From NCBI GenBank assembly GCA_938002665.1, contig CALLAE010000113.1:1-38590 (forward strand): DNA of 38,590 nt, read 5' to 3'. Under the pieces are notes generated by a model. That model saw only the letters and a list, made by a program, of their open reading frames with translations. It did no database searches and was not told where the DNA came from. Below, piece by piece: positions 23,750-33,392 of the stretch. How positions within the stretch are numbered: the first letter of the stretch is position 1; the number at the start of each line of letters is the position of its first letter. Source of the DNA: an uncultured Saprospiraceae bacterium (GTDB taxonomy: Bacteria; Bacteroidota; Bacteroidia; Chitinophagales; Saprospiraceae). Made by a program: the position numbers and the translations under genes.

Positions 23750-26700
23750 CTATTTTATGATAGTCACACTACCCACTTCTTGGACTTCATTGAGTTCATT
23801 ACAAACCTCATATTCAGCAATATACATCCATAGATAGACACCAGGGTCAAGACTAGAATTATTGACTCTTCCATCCCAGCCAGCTAGGTAATCTTTAGTA
23901 CGATATAGGTTGTTACCCCATTTGTCCATAATCCTTAATTCAAATTTAGTAACATTCAGATCATCACTAAACTGCACTTTGAAGCTACCATCTTTGCCCT
24001 GATCACTTGGATCAAAAATAGTTGGCATATACAGATCCGTAGAAACTTGTGGTTCTATCTGGACATCCCAGGTATAGGTCTCCATCCTACAACCATCCGA
24101 AACTTCTACACTGTATGTTCCTGATGCTGTTGTTGCCAAGTACTTCTCCGTAGAACCATCGCTCCAGCTAAAGGTCACGTTTTCACCTCGTATAATTATA
24201 GGCTCTAACTCTGCTTCTCCTGCATTACAATCTATCATCACATCTATGAAATCAACTTGTAGTTCTTCTTTCTCATCCACAGCTACTTCTATTGCCTGCT
24301 CACAATCATTTTCGTCCTTTATTGTCAAGTCATATAGACCTGACGCAAGATTATCAAAACTAGAGACTATTGAAAATGGGTTGCCATCTAGTGCATATTC
24401 TACTTGAGCATTCTGACTAGTAGCGGTTATCATACCTGTGCTGAGGTCATAACAACTGTTTTCAGTGGTCACATTTACAACCGGCGCTACAAAATTCTCT
24501 ATCATAAAAGGTTCTTCCAAAATACAGCCGTCAATGGTTTTTATGTAAAGAGTCTGTGCCCCCGGAGCTAAATCTTTGAACTCAAGGTCTGTAGTATAAG
24601 TGAGGTCATCTAAAGAGAAGGTCAGACCTAGCTCAGTCGTTGTAATATCTAATGCACCAGTATTGGCTTCCGCACAACTATTAGTCGGACTGGTAGAATA
24701 CACTGGTGTAGGAACCGTGGCGATCACAAAAGGATACTCGTATATACATCCCGCCATGTCTTCTACATATAGAATGTGGTTTCCTACTGGTACTCCAGTA
24801 AAAGCATCCTCCGCTGCAAAGCCACTTGGGTTATCTACAGCATATACTAAGTTAGGTGAGCTCGTCGCTGATATCTGTATACTTCCTGATAGTCCATCAA
24901 AACAAGATGGTACTGAAGTAAAATCTACTACTGGGACCATATAGCTATTTACAACAAAGCTCTCCTCTACCGTACATCCATTTTCATCCTGAATAGTTAA
25001 TACATGTGGACCTGGATTGAGGTTTTCTATTTCTAGACTAGAGTCGAAAGTAGTTGTTCCATCCACTGCATAAGTTAGATTTTCATTGCCAAGATTATCT
25101 ATGATGAGCTTCCCATTATCATCACAATCTACGTCCACTACGAGACTCACTTGTGGCAAAGAAGAAGCTGCAATAGAAAACAAAATTTCTGATTCACAAC
25201 TATAACTATCTTGTACAATAATAGAATGCGCTCCTTCAGGTAAGCCTGAAAAAACGACATCACTGGTAAAGGGTGCACCATTAAGAGAATATGTTAGATC
25301 AGGAGAGGATGCGGACATCAGTTCTAAGGAACCATTTGCTTCTCCGGGGCAGGTCGTCGTTGTTACTGGTTGAACAGAAATTTCAGGATAGGCTTCAACT
25401 TCTAGATAGACGAGTGAATCACAACCCTCGGAAGTAAGTCTATAAAAAGTATCTTTTTCCGTTACAGCATATAACTGCCCTTCAAAACTAGCCTGCTCTC
25501 CATCACAGGTAAATACTACAACTTGTTCTGTAACCTTCTTGCAATTCTTAGTTAGAGGAAAATCCTGAGTCAAATCTTCTATGCAATCCACTAGTTGGAA
25601 TTCATAACTCATTTCAGAGGGGTCTACACTAAAGTCTAAGCCTGTAGTGTCTATTTCTATCCTAGCCTCTGACGTTTGCAGTGGGTCTAGTACATAGCTG
25701 CCCACTTGGTCAGTTGTCGTTTCTTGAATAATCGTATTTCCAGATACAACTCTCACCTTTATACCAGATAATTGCTGCTCTCCTACACTAAATGCACCAT
25801 CCCCATCTTCATCTATGTAGACCATACCTGACAAAGTCTGCTGGTTAGTCTCTGGTGATAGAGCAAGTACTCCTGAGGTGTTTTCGCATCCGTATACGGA
25901 CGTGAGCACAACCTGATATTCTCCTATCTCAGTTGCTTCTAGGGTAGCTGCAGTTCCTTCTGGACCAGCGATAGGCTGACCGTCAAGCAACCATTGCCAA
26001 TCAGAAACAAAGCCACTATTCTGTCCTACGCAAAGGGTCTTAGGAAAACAAACCTCCTGGCAACCAGTGAGAAAACTATCAGTGTTAGGCAGAGGATAAA
26101 TATTTTCCAAATTACTGGTACGAGTACAGCCCTCGGGACTGATAACAGTTACATAATAAAATCCAGGACGAGCTACTGTAATGCTGGTTCCTGTGAGACC
26201 ATTATTCCAGAAGTACTGGTGGTCAGCTTGAGGATTAACTACAATAAAAGTAAATTCTGGCCCCTCACAATTGTCAGGCTGATTAGAACTAATAGTAACT
26301 GCCTCAGGTCTAGGATAGATCGTTAACTTAAATGGTTCAGCAGCAATCACACAACCCGTATCATCATCAGTTACTGAGAGTTCTATGAGATGTTCCCCTG
26401 GCGCTAAAGCCGACAAGGTACTGTATGGAACAAAATAACCGGTCTCACCTGTAGACCAAGAATTAGTAGAATTAAAAATATATCTTGTTCTTAGACTAAA
26501 TACCTCTCCTTGACAAATAGCTAGTTCATTATATACAGCTCTATTTTCGCCTTCTACATTGGCCCATATATATGGGTCGATAGGTTTTATTGTATTGACA
26601 ATAACGGCATCTGGGACGTAGTCACATACGTTAGAACCTGTGATGGTGACAGAATAGATTCCTGATTGAGCTACGATAATCTCCTCTGTTGTTTCTCCTG

Positions 26701-29700
26701 TAGACCATAGGTAAGCAATGCCTCCAGCCGGAGCAGTTAAGCTCACCGTCTCACCGAGACACATCGGCATCGACTTGTCCATCATAATATCTCCAGCTAA
26801 GGTATTCTCACTTACTGTAATAGTCTTAGAGATGCTTTGCTCACAACCATAGATGCTGACACCTTTCAGATCTATGGTGTAGGTTCCAGCTGTCATAAAA
26901 CTATGAATGGGTGCTTGGTTAGAAGAGGTATTAGCAGCGCCAGAGGTAGTGTCTCCAAAGTCCCACTCCAATTCAAACATTGAAGGAGACGATAATACAA
27001 ATTCTAGACCCTCTGCAATACACTTAGAGAACGGCAAATTAAAATCTAATAGAGGGGTACCATAAATTTCTATTTCCTTAGTCAATGCTGCTTTGCATCC
27101 CGCATCTGTCGTGACTGTCAGCGTCACTGGATACAAGCCAGGACTATCAAAAACATGAATAGGATTTTCTAAAGTTGAGGAATTTGCTGTACCAGAAGTA
27201 GGATCACCAAAATTCCACTCATATGAAGTGATGCTGTAATCCTCTAAAAAATTACTCAATTCTTCAAATTTTATATCTTCTTGCATACAAGCTGACACAT
27301 GATCAAAATCTGCAACTGCTTCTACCGTTACATAAGCTTGGTATCGTGCTAAGCAAGTCTCTCCCGGCACATTGGTACTATTAACCTCTGCTGTGAGTGA
27401 GACAATATAATGACCAGCTTTGGTAAAAGTATGGCTTGGGTTTTCGTCAGTAGAAAAATTATCAGCACCGCTGTCAGGGTCTCCAAAATTATATCTTAAG
27501 GTTCCTGGAATAAAATCAAAGGATGTATTCTGAAAATCGTAGACATTACAAAAAGAGGTTTCTACAATAGAAAATCGCGTACCACCATCTGATCTACAAT
27601 CACAAACTCCTCCACTTTCTCTGCACTCTAAAAGTTTTGATTCTTCTGCAGTACAGCCATTAGGATTTGTAACGACAAGCTTGTAGAGCCCTTCTCCATC
27701 TGCGAGATGCTTAGGACTATCTATTCCTACAGGTACATCATCTTTATACCACTGATATGATAAGGCATCATTCATCACAACAGATTCTAGTGTAGCTGTG
27801 CCTCCCGGAATGCAGAGCTGGTGCCATCCGACAGAAGAAAGATTAATCGCTGGTTTTTCATAAGAATCTAGGTAAAATGATTCTCTTGCTGTACAGCCAT
27901 TAGCATCTGTAAGCTCTACACCATAGTAACCTGCAGAAAGTAGCGCAGGATCTGTAGTTGTTCTAGTAACGGGGTTTTCTTCTTCGTCATATACCAGATA
28001 AGAAGACCCAGCAGGACCAGAAAAAGTAACCTCTACTTTTTCTCCCACACATACACCATCAGGAGCATTAACTGCTAAGGAAGGCGGAGGTAAAACATCC
28101 ACTTCTATTTCATACAATTTACCACAATAATCTGCTGTTACCCTATGCTCTCCTGACTCATGCCAGTGCACGGCTATCTCTCCGTCAGTCAGTATCCCAA
28201 TCGTACCCGCTGATGCAGGCGTCACTAGCCAATCAATATTATGTGGCAAGACACCTGTAATTGCATAAAATCCTTTCTGGTCTATGCAACTAATTCCATC
28301 GCCTTCTAGGGTCCCTCCAGCTGCTTCTGAAATTAAAAGTATCAGCTCTTCAGAGGCACATCTCGTATCTATATCTCTGCTGTAAACAGTGACTTCATAA
28401 GGTCCTACACTAGTCCATGTGGCCAGTACTTCAGAACCTACTAATCTCTCAGTAGTCGTTCCATCTTTTATTTCCCATAGATATTCATAATGTTCTTCTA
28501 CTTCCTCTACCTTGTACTGGTAGCTCTCTCCTATGCAGATATATTCTGCTCCGATAATTTCTTTTGGTATTTCAGGACTAGGATACACTGTTATAGAAAC
28601 TCTGTCTTCTGAGTTACAATAATCGCCTGTCTTTTCTTTTGCAATAAACTCATATCTACCTGGCCCTTGGACATAGCGTAGACTATAGAAACTCTCATCT
28701 GTGGCTAGAGTGGTAGCAGTTCCATCTGGTGCTATCATCTCCCAGTCTACAAGTATTTCTTCATAACCTACCACAGCAACTATATAACCATTATCACCTT
28801 CACAAGCTGATTCTGAAGTGGAGATATAGAACTCTTCTTTGAGTTCTACCGCTTTGGTACTACTAGAGCTACAGTCTAGAAAACAGTTGTCGATAGAGAC
28901 TTCTATCGTGCTATTGTCACCTGACCAGTCATTAGTGTCCCAGGTAACTGTTATGCTATTGGTTCCCCAGCCTTCGCTTACGTAGCCGTTGCCCGCTATT
29001 GTCCAGTTATAATTGGCTCCAGAAAAATTTGGAACAGAGTAAGAAGCTGAACCACTTTTACAGACAACAACTGGGCCCTCTATTTCTAAGTTAGCACCCA
29101 TAATAGGAATTACTATTTCTGTAGTACCAGTACAAATATTACTTTCGTCACAGGCAGAGGTGCTTAAGCTCAATGTTCCCAGTGAGCTGCCATTCCACAC
29201 TACTGTGATATAATTATCAGCACTTTGTCCACCGTCAGTAACAGTGCCTTCAGAAGAAACGGACCAGTTATAACTACCACAGATATCAGTAGCATAGTAA
29301 GTTTGTTCCTCACCAGCACAAGTTGTACCCGCACAATCTATTACTGGCACTACATCATCTATAACCTGGACAGCTAAGGTCGTCGTATCTACACAAAAAC
29401 ATTCCGTCGTCGTTACCAGTGAGATGGTATAACTACCACTCTGAGGAAAGCTGATGCTAGTTTCTGTTCCGAAATATTGCTGACCATCATCAGTGAGCCA
29501 TTCATAACTGAGTGCCTGGTCAGAAGAACCTTTCAAATAGATTTCTTGATTTTTACACAAGTTGTTCAGGTCTATATTGCTGTTAAGTACTTGTAGATTC
29601 ACATCCGGCTGATCTAGAATTTCTATACAATAAAAACTAGAATCCACACAACCCTGCTCCGTATACTCAATCAATAGGATACTACCATAACCTTCCTCAT

Positions 29701-30235
29701 TCCAATGTACTGTGCCTGAACTCAAAGAATCTGAATCTATATTTTGGTGGCCTTCTACAATCCATTGTCTTTCATACTGCTCAGAACCCGTCGGAAAGTA
29801 AGTCACTATAGATCCTGGGCAGACTGTCTTACAGTTTTCCAGTTCGATATATTCTACATCAGGTGACTGCATAGAATCCTTTTCTGTCTGACAAAGCGGA
29901 TATAGTGGAAAGATGATGTCAGTCTCTGGAGTGGTAGTGATCGTTATAGAAATATCCAGCTCAGGTATAGTCTGGCTCACTGAAGCGTTGAGAATCTGAA
30001 TGCTGGCTGTCTGGACTTCCTCCCAGCATATATTCACTTCAGAACCTCTATTATCTTCTATTATACCTCCCTCTACTGTCCAGAAGTATGGTCCACCATT
30101 TTCTCCAGAATAATAATAATCATAACATTCGTTTTCGCAGACCTCCAGAGGGCCTTCGAGTTCTTGGGCATGTACAGAACTGACTGATACTAATACACAA
30201 AAAGATAGATAGGTAATTAACTTGGCTAATCGCAT
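23750..30235 (-). CDS. Giant adhesin-like surface protein, type B T9SS (gliding-motility-associated C-terminal domain)
   Basis: 2161 aa from ATG 30235; a GTG at 30256 is in frame and would add 7 residues, but MRLAKLITYLSFCVLV is a complete signal peptide start. The N-terminal ~900 residues are Ig/PKD-like segments with recurring paired cysteines (CVDTT, CSGS, CIGES). Three PKD domains follow at about residues 900-1140 (YNFGDPDSG, WNFGDPTSG, WDFGDTTSG). There is an SdrD/Cna-B-like domain near 1470-1545 (YIDEDGDGAFS), then five SprB-type repeats (~1615-1990, each with a Cys-x-Gly opening and DxxGC turn). The C-terminal CHU/type B sorting domain (YMPTIFDPSDQGKDG, ELRIMDKWGNNLY, GWDGRVN) sends it through T9SS. 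SprB-like repeats point to a gliding or attachment role. Confidence 0.9.
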   Translation of the reverse strand: MRLAKLITYLSFCVLVSVSSVHAQELEGPLEVCENECYDYYYSGENGGPYFWTVEGGIIEDNRGSEVNICWEEVQTASIQILNASVSQTIPELDISITITTTPETDIIFPLYPLCQTEKDSMQSPDVEYIELENCKTVCPGSIVTYFPTGSEQYERQWIVEGHQNIDSDSLSSGTVHWNEEGYGSILLIEYTEQGCVDSSFYCIEILDQPDVNLQVLNSNIDLNNLCKNQEIYLKGSSDQALSYEWLTDDGQQYFGTETSISFPQSGSYTISLVTTTECFCVDTTTLAVQVIDDVVPVIDCAGTTCAGEEQTYYATDICGSYNWSVSSEGTVTDGGQSADNYITVVWNGSSLGTLSLSTSACDESNICTGTTEIVIPIMGANLEIEGPVVVCKSGSASYSVPNFSGANYNWTIAGNGYVSEGWGTNSITVTWDTNDWSGDNSTIEVSIDNCFLDCSSSSTKAVELKEEFYISTSESACEGDNGYIVAVVGYEEILVDWEMIAPDGTATTLATDESFYSLRYVQGPGRYEFIAKEKTGDYCNSEDRVSITVYPSPEIPKEIIGAEYICIGESYQYKVEEVEEHYEYLWEIKDGTTTERLVGSEVLATWTSVGPYEVTVYSRDIDTRCASEELILLISEAAGGTLEGDGISCIDQKGFYAITGVLPHNIDWLVTPASAGTIGILTDGEIAVHWHESGEHRVTADYCGKLYEIEVDVLPPPSLAVNAPDGVCVGEKVEVTFSGPAGSSYLVYDEEENPVTRTTTDPALLSAGYYGVELTDANGCTARESFYLDSYEKPAINLSSVGWHQLCIPGGTATLESVVMNDALSYQWYKDDVPVGIDSPKHLADGEGLYKLVVTNPNGCTAEESKLLECRESGGVCDCRSDGGTRFSIVETSFCNVYDFQNTSFDFIPGTLRYNFGDPDSGADNFSTDENPSHTFTKAGHYIVSLTAEVNSTNVPGETCLARYQAYVTVEAVADFDHVSACMQEDIKFEELSNFLEDYSITSYEWNFGDPTSGTANSSTLENPIHVFDSPGLYPVTLTVTTDAGCKAALTKEIEIYGTPLLDFNLPFSKCIAEGLEFVLSSPSMFELEWDFGDTTSGAANTSSNQAPIHSFMTAGTYTIDLKGVSIYGCEQSISKTITVSENTLAGDIMMDKSMPMCLGETVSLTAPAGGIAYLWSTGETTEEIIVAQSGIYSVTITGSNVCDYVPDAVIVNTIKPIDPYIWANVEGENRAVYNELAICQGEVFSLRTRYIFNSTNSWSTGETGYFVPYSTLSALAPGEHLIELSVTDDDTGCVIAAEPFKLTIYPRPEAVTISSNQPDNCEGPEFTFIVVNPQADHQYFWNNGLTGTSITVARPGFYYVTVISPEGCTRTSNLENIYPLPNTDSFLTGCQEVCFPKTLCVGQNSGFVSDWQWLLDGQPIAGPEGTAATLEATEIGEYQVVLTSVYGCENTSGVLALSPETNQQTLSGMVYIDEDGDGAFSVGEQQLSGIKVRVVSGNTIIQETTTDQVGSYVLDPLQTSEARIEIDTTGLDFSVDPSEMSYEFQLVDCIEDLTQDFPLTKNCKKVTEQVVVFTCDGEQASFEGQLYAVTEKDTFYRLTSEGCDSLVYLEVEAYPEISVQPVTTTTCPGEANGSLELMSASSPDLTYSLNGAPFTSDVVFSGLPEGAHSIIVQDSYSCESEILFSIAASSLPQVSLVVDVDCDDNGKLIIDNLGNENLTYAVDGTTTFDSSLEIENLNPGPHVLTIQDENGCTVEESFVVNSYMVPVVDFTSVPSCFDGLSGSIQISATSSPNLVYAVDNPSGFAAEDAFTGVPVGNHILYVEDMAGCIYEYPFVIATVPTPVYSTSPTNSCAEANTGALDITTTELGLTFSLDDLTYTTDLEFKDLAPGAQTLYIKTIDGCILEEPFMIENFVAPVVNVTTENSCYDLSTGMITATSQNAQVEYALDGNPFSIVSSFDNLASGLYDLTIKDENDCEQAIEVAVDEKEELQVDFIDVMIDCNAGEAELEPIIIRGENVTFSWSDGSTEKYLATTASGTYSVEVSDGCRMETYTWDVQIEPQVSTDLYMPTIFDPSDQGKDGSFKVQFSDDLNVTKFELRIMDKWGNNLYRTKDYLAGWDGRVNNSSLDPGVYLWMYIAEYEVCNELNEVQEVGSVTIIK

Positions 30236-30362
30236 CCTGAATAAATTTAATTTCACTAATGGTTAATCTATAATATATCGGTGTAGCGAATACATAGGGA
30301 TATACCCATAAGCAGTGTTATTCGTTGCGCGACATATTAGATTTATAAAGAAAAGAGCTCTT

Positions 30363-31022
30363 CTAGAACATCAAGGCTAAACCGAGGTCTAAAAAACGGA
30401 CAGGTTGACTAAAACCTTGGTGGCTTTTGCGCCAGTACAGATAGTCCCCGACTTGATTGAAGCGATACTGATAGCTAAGGTCTATATGCATTCTGTACAA
30501 AAGAACCCCTAAGTGGAAGCCAAAGCCCGTCTCTACCCTACTGCGACGTTCCTCAAAATATTCTGTATCTAGAAAAATCTTATTGTCTGCTAAGATAAAA
30601 GAAAAGGTAGGCCCTACACCTAGCTTAAATTTATCTAGTCTCACTCCGGCGATAATAGGAACGTCTATGCTCTTGGTGATTTTTGTATTCTCAGTGGAGG
30701 TGATATTTTCTAGATCTATATAATTATCTGCTCGGAATCTGGTCTTCACCCGTTTGTAGGCTAATTCTGTCTGAAAATAGACTAGGTCTTGCCTGTAATA
30801 AGCGACTAGAGATACAACAGGTGCAACACTTTGATTTAGAAAATTAACTCTGTATATAAAGTAATCATTTGCATCATCATATTTAATCTCTTGAGGCCTA
30901 TTAAAAGGAATAGAGTAGCCTCCCTTTATCCCGTAGTAAAATTGAGCTTTAGCAGGTAAGCTTACAATTACAAGGAGTAGGCTGCAAAGTATATGTCTGG
31001 ATAGGCTTTCGATAGAATAAAT
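30363..31022 (-). CDS. Outer-membrane beta-barrel protein (PorT-like) without a canonical start codon
   Basis: The frame is open from the stop TAA at 31067 to 30363 and encodes about 220 residues. A signal peptide (LLLVIVSLPAKAQ) is followed by FYYGIKGGYSIPF, the classic opening strand of small barrels, then strands VYFQTELAYK, GVRLDKFKLGVGPTFSF and GFHLGVLLYRMHIDLSYQYRFN, and a C-terminal LDLGLALMF ending in Phe. No ATG, GTG or TTG lies in frame before the signal peptide; ATT at 31022 is chosen only as a placeholder. The only in-frame standard start, GTG at 30749, would delete the signal peptide and half the barrel. An out-of-frame ATG occurs near 31051. It is probably in an operon with the giant T9SS gene downstream. 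Confidence 0.65.
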   Translation of the reverse strand: MYSIESLSRHILCSLLLVIVSLPAKAQFYYGIKGGYSIPFNRPQEIKYDDANDYFIYRVNFLNQSVAPVVSLVAYYRQDLVYFQTELAYKRVKTRFRADNYIDLENITSTENTKITKSIDVPIIAGVRLDKFKLGVGPTFSFILADNKIFLDTEYFEERRSRVETGFGFHLGVLLYRMHIDLSYQYRFNQVGDYLYWRKSHQGFSQPVRFLDLGLALMF

Positions 31023-31248
31023 ATAGGGTAAAAGGTTAAGCCAAGTTGCATCGTTTTTTTGACTTTATAATTCATGCCTACATTCAAAGTGTAGCCTATT
31101 GAATAGGCAGTACAAATGAAAGAGGTCCTTTAGATCTTAGGATGTACTGTACGAGAGTATAAACTAACGGTTAAAAAAGAAAAGCATATAACACGTTGGT
31201 CGCTTGGAAAGTCATTGGGATACATCCAAAATAGACTTTCTTCTGTAG

Positions 31249-31965
31249 CTACCTCTGAAATTTATGGAAGGATAACTCAGACAAGTCCCAGTCTATAACT
31301 AAGCCCTTCGCCAAGCGCTGAGCAATTTCTGCTCCATATAAATACTCACACAAATAAAGTGCCGCCTCAAAAGACTTAGCACCACCTGCAGAAGTAATAA
31401 ACTTACCATCATGAACAAACAGAACGTCTGATATAACCTCTAGCTGTGGAAAGCGTATCTTATAAGCAGCAATATCAGATGGAAAAGTTGTAGAGGCCAC
31501 TTCATCTAGCAAGCCCGCCTGAGCGAGCACAAAGGCTCCATCACAATGAGAGGTTACCCACTCTGCTTGCTTTCCCACTCGCCTCACCCAGTTGATCATT
31601 TCTGTATCTTCTAAGTCACTATCCAGATGATGCTCTGCACTAGGGACCACTAGAATATCTATGTGGGGTGCAGACTTAAAAGTATAATCCGGAATGATTT
31701 TCAGCCCTTCAAAACTCTCTACTGGCTTAGCATTTTTTGCCACTGTAAATACATTCATCGGCTTTATACCTTTTCTGTATTGGGTATGCTGAAAAATATC
31801 CATCGGCGCAGTGAGCTCTGTGTTATATACACCATCTATAATAAGTAAGCCTACGTTATAAGCTTCCAGTAACAGAGGCCTGTTAGCTAACTTAGAACTG
31901 GTACAACTGGAAGAAAGAAATACAGCAGCAAGAAAAGAAATAACCGTTCGCTGACTGCTCTTCAT
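31249..31965 (-). CDS. DJ-1/PfpI-family lipoprotein
   Basis: 238 aa from ATG 31965 (an earlier ATG at 32007 lies inside murA). The lipobox FLSSSC marks it as lipid-anchored. The DJ-1/PfpI domain follows: VGLLIIDGVYNTELTAPMDIF, IDILVVPSAEHH, and the nucleophile elbow WVTSHCDGAFVLAQAGLL with the conserved Cys. Then ISDVLFVHDGKFITSAGGAKSFEAAL, as in GlxA/AraC-type class I amidotransferase-like proteins. An extracytoplasmic DJ-1 homologue is uncommon; substrate unknown. It starts 4 bp after the murA stop, so it shares murA's transcript. Confidence 0.83.
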   Translation of the reverse strand: MKSSQRTVISFLAAVFLSSSCTSSKLANRPLLLEAYNVGLLIIDGVYNTELTAPMDIFQHTQYRKGIKPMNVFTVAKNAKPVESFEGLKIIPDYTFKSAPHIDILVVPSAEHHLDSDLEDTEMINWVRRVGKQAEWVTSHCDGAFVLAQAGLLDEVASTTFPSDIAAYKIRFPQLEVISDVLFVHDGKFITSAGGAKSFEAALYLCEYLYGAEIAQRLAKGLVIDWDLSELSFHKFQR

Positions 31966-31969
31966 TATT

Positions 31970-33286
31970 CTAGTTTTGGATACGTTTGATATTAGCACCG
32001 AGTGCATTGAGTCGCTCGTCTATATTCTCATAACCACGATCTATCTGCTGAATGTTTTCTATAGTGCTCTCGCCATTAGCAGAGAGTGCTGCTATAAGTA
32101 GTGAGACTCCTGCTCTGATATCTGGAGAACTCATTCTGATTCCTCTCAACTGGCTCTTTCTATCGAGACCTATTACAGTCGCTCTATGTGGGTCACAAAG
32201 AATTATCTGTGCACCCATGTCTATGAGCTTGTCTACAAAGAAGAGTCTACTCTCAAACATTTTTTGATGTATAAGCACACTACCCCTCGCTTGAATAGCT
32301 GTAACCAATAAGATACTCAGCAGGTCTGGTGTAAAGCCTGGCCAAGGTGCATCATACACTGTTAAGATAGAACCATCTATAAAGTTTTGTATCTCGTAAT
32401 GCTTTTGCTTGACCACTTTGATATCATCTCCTTTGAACTCTAGTTTGATACCGAGCTTCTGGAAGGTGGATGGGATGATGCCCAGCTTTTCTCTTTGTAC
32501 ATTTTTGATGGTGATACTAGACCCTGTGATAGCAGCGAGGCCTATGAGGCTACCCACCTCTATCATATCTGGTAAAATCTTATGCGTGGTGCCTTTAAGT
32601 TTTCGGACGCCTCTTATGGTGAGGCGGTTAGAGCCGATGCCTTCTATTTTAGCGCCCATCCTATTCAGCATGGAGCAGAGTTGCTGCAGATAAGGCTCAC
32701 AGGCTGCATTGTAGATAATCGTTTTTCCTTTGGCCAGCACTGAAGCCATGACGACATTGGCTGTACCCGTTACAGATATTTCTTCCATGTGGAGGTAAGT
32801 ACCCTTGAGCTCTTTAGCAGCAAGGTAGAACTCATCTTTCTTTTCTTTGTAGGTAAACTTTGCGCCCAATGAAATGAAGCCATGGAAGTGGGTATCCAAT
32901 CTACGCCTCCCTATTTTGTCACCGCCTGGTTTGGGCAGATAGGCTTTCCCAAATCTTGCCAATAAGGGTCCCATCAACATTACTGATCCTCTTATCTTTT
33001 TTGCTTCATCTAAGTAAGCCTTAGATGAAAAGTACTTCAGATCTATTTCGTCTGCCTGGAAAGAGTATTTGTTTTTATTGATGCGTCTGACTTTGACACC
33101 TAGTCCTGTGAGCAAGGCTATCAGCTTTCTTACATCTATGATGTCAGGGATATTAGATATGGTAATCTTGTCTTTGGTAAGTAGGACGGCACTTAGGATT
33201 TGAAGAGCTTCGTTCTTAGCGCCTTGCGGCGTAATCTCTCCTTTTAGCTTCGCATTGCCTTGTACTAAGAATGCTTCGTTTGACAT
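31970..33286 (-). CDS. murA: UDP-N-acetylglucosamine 1-carboxyvinyltransferase
   Basis: 438 aa. First committed step of peptidoglycan synthesis: enolpyruvyl transfer from PEP to UDP-GlcNAc. It has the duplicated inverse alpha/beta fold with the KN motif (QGAKNEAL, residues 21-28), the active-site loop (GPLLARFGKAYLPKPGGDKIGRRRLDTHF), the RSRLFFVDKL-like segment and the late DIRAGVSLLIAAL. In the loop the usual catalytic Cys is Asp123 (GGDKIG instead of GGCAIG). This Asp form is known in other bacteria and gives intrinsic fosfomycin insensitivity. It lies between DUF4290 and the DJ-1 lipoprotein. Confidence 0.95.
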   Translation of the reverse strand: MSNEAFLVQGNAKLKGEITPQGAKNEALQILSAVLLTKDKITISNIPDIIDVRKLIALLTGLGVKVRRINKNKYSFQADEIDLKYFSSKAYLDEAKKIRGSVMLMGPLLARFGKAYLPKPGGDKIGRRRLDTHFHGFISLGAKFTYKEKKDEFYLAAKELKGTYLHMEEISVTGTANVVMASVLAKGKTIIYNAACEPYLQQLCSMLNRMGAKIEGIGSNRLTIRGVRKLKGTTHKILPDMIEVGSLIGLAAITGSSITIKNVQREKLGIIPSTFQKLGIKLEFKGDDIKVVKQKHYEIQNFIDGSILTVYDAPWPGFTPDLLSILLVTAIQARGSVLIHQKMFESRLFFVDKLIDMGAQIILCDPHRATVIGLDRKSQLRGIRMSSPDIRAGVSLLIAALSANGESTIENIQQIDRGYENIDERLNALGANIKRIQN

Positions 33287-33392
33287 CGTTGCTTATTTAT
33301 AATTAAGTCGTGAAGATACTTAATCTGTAAAGCCTTGATGTCTTTTATATAGAAATTTCTGTAATACTTAACTCAGTGAAGGTTATGATGTA

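Noticed and set aside
31210-31245. Terminator after the DJ-1 lipoprotein gene
   Set aside because: The 7-bp arms GAAAGTC/GACTTTC are separated by a 20-nt loop with no T run.
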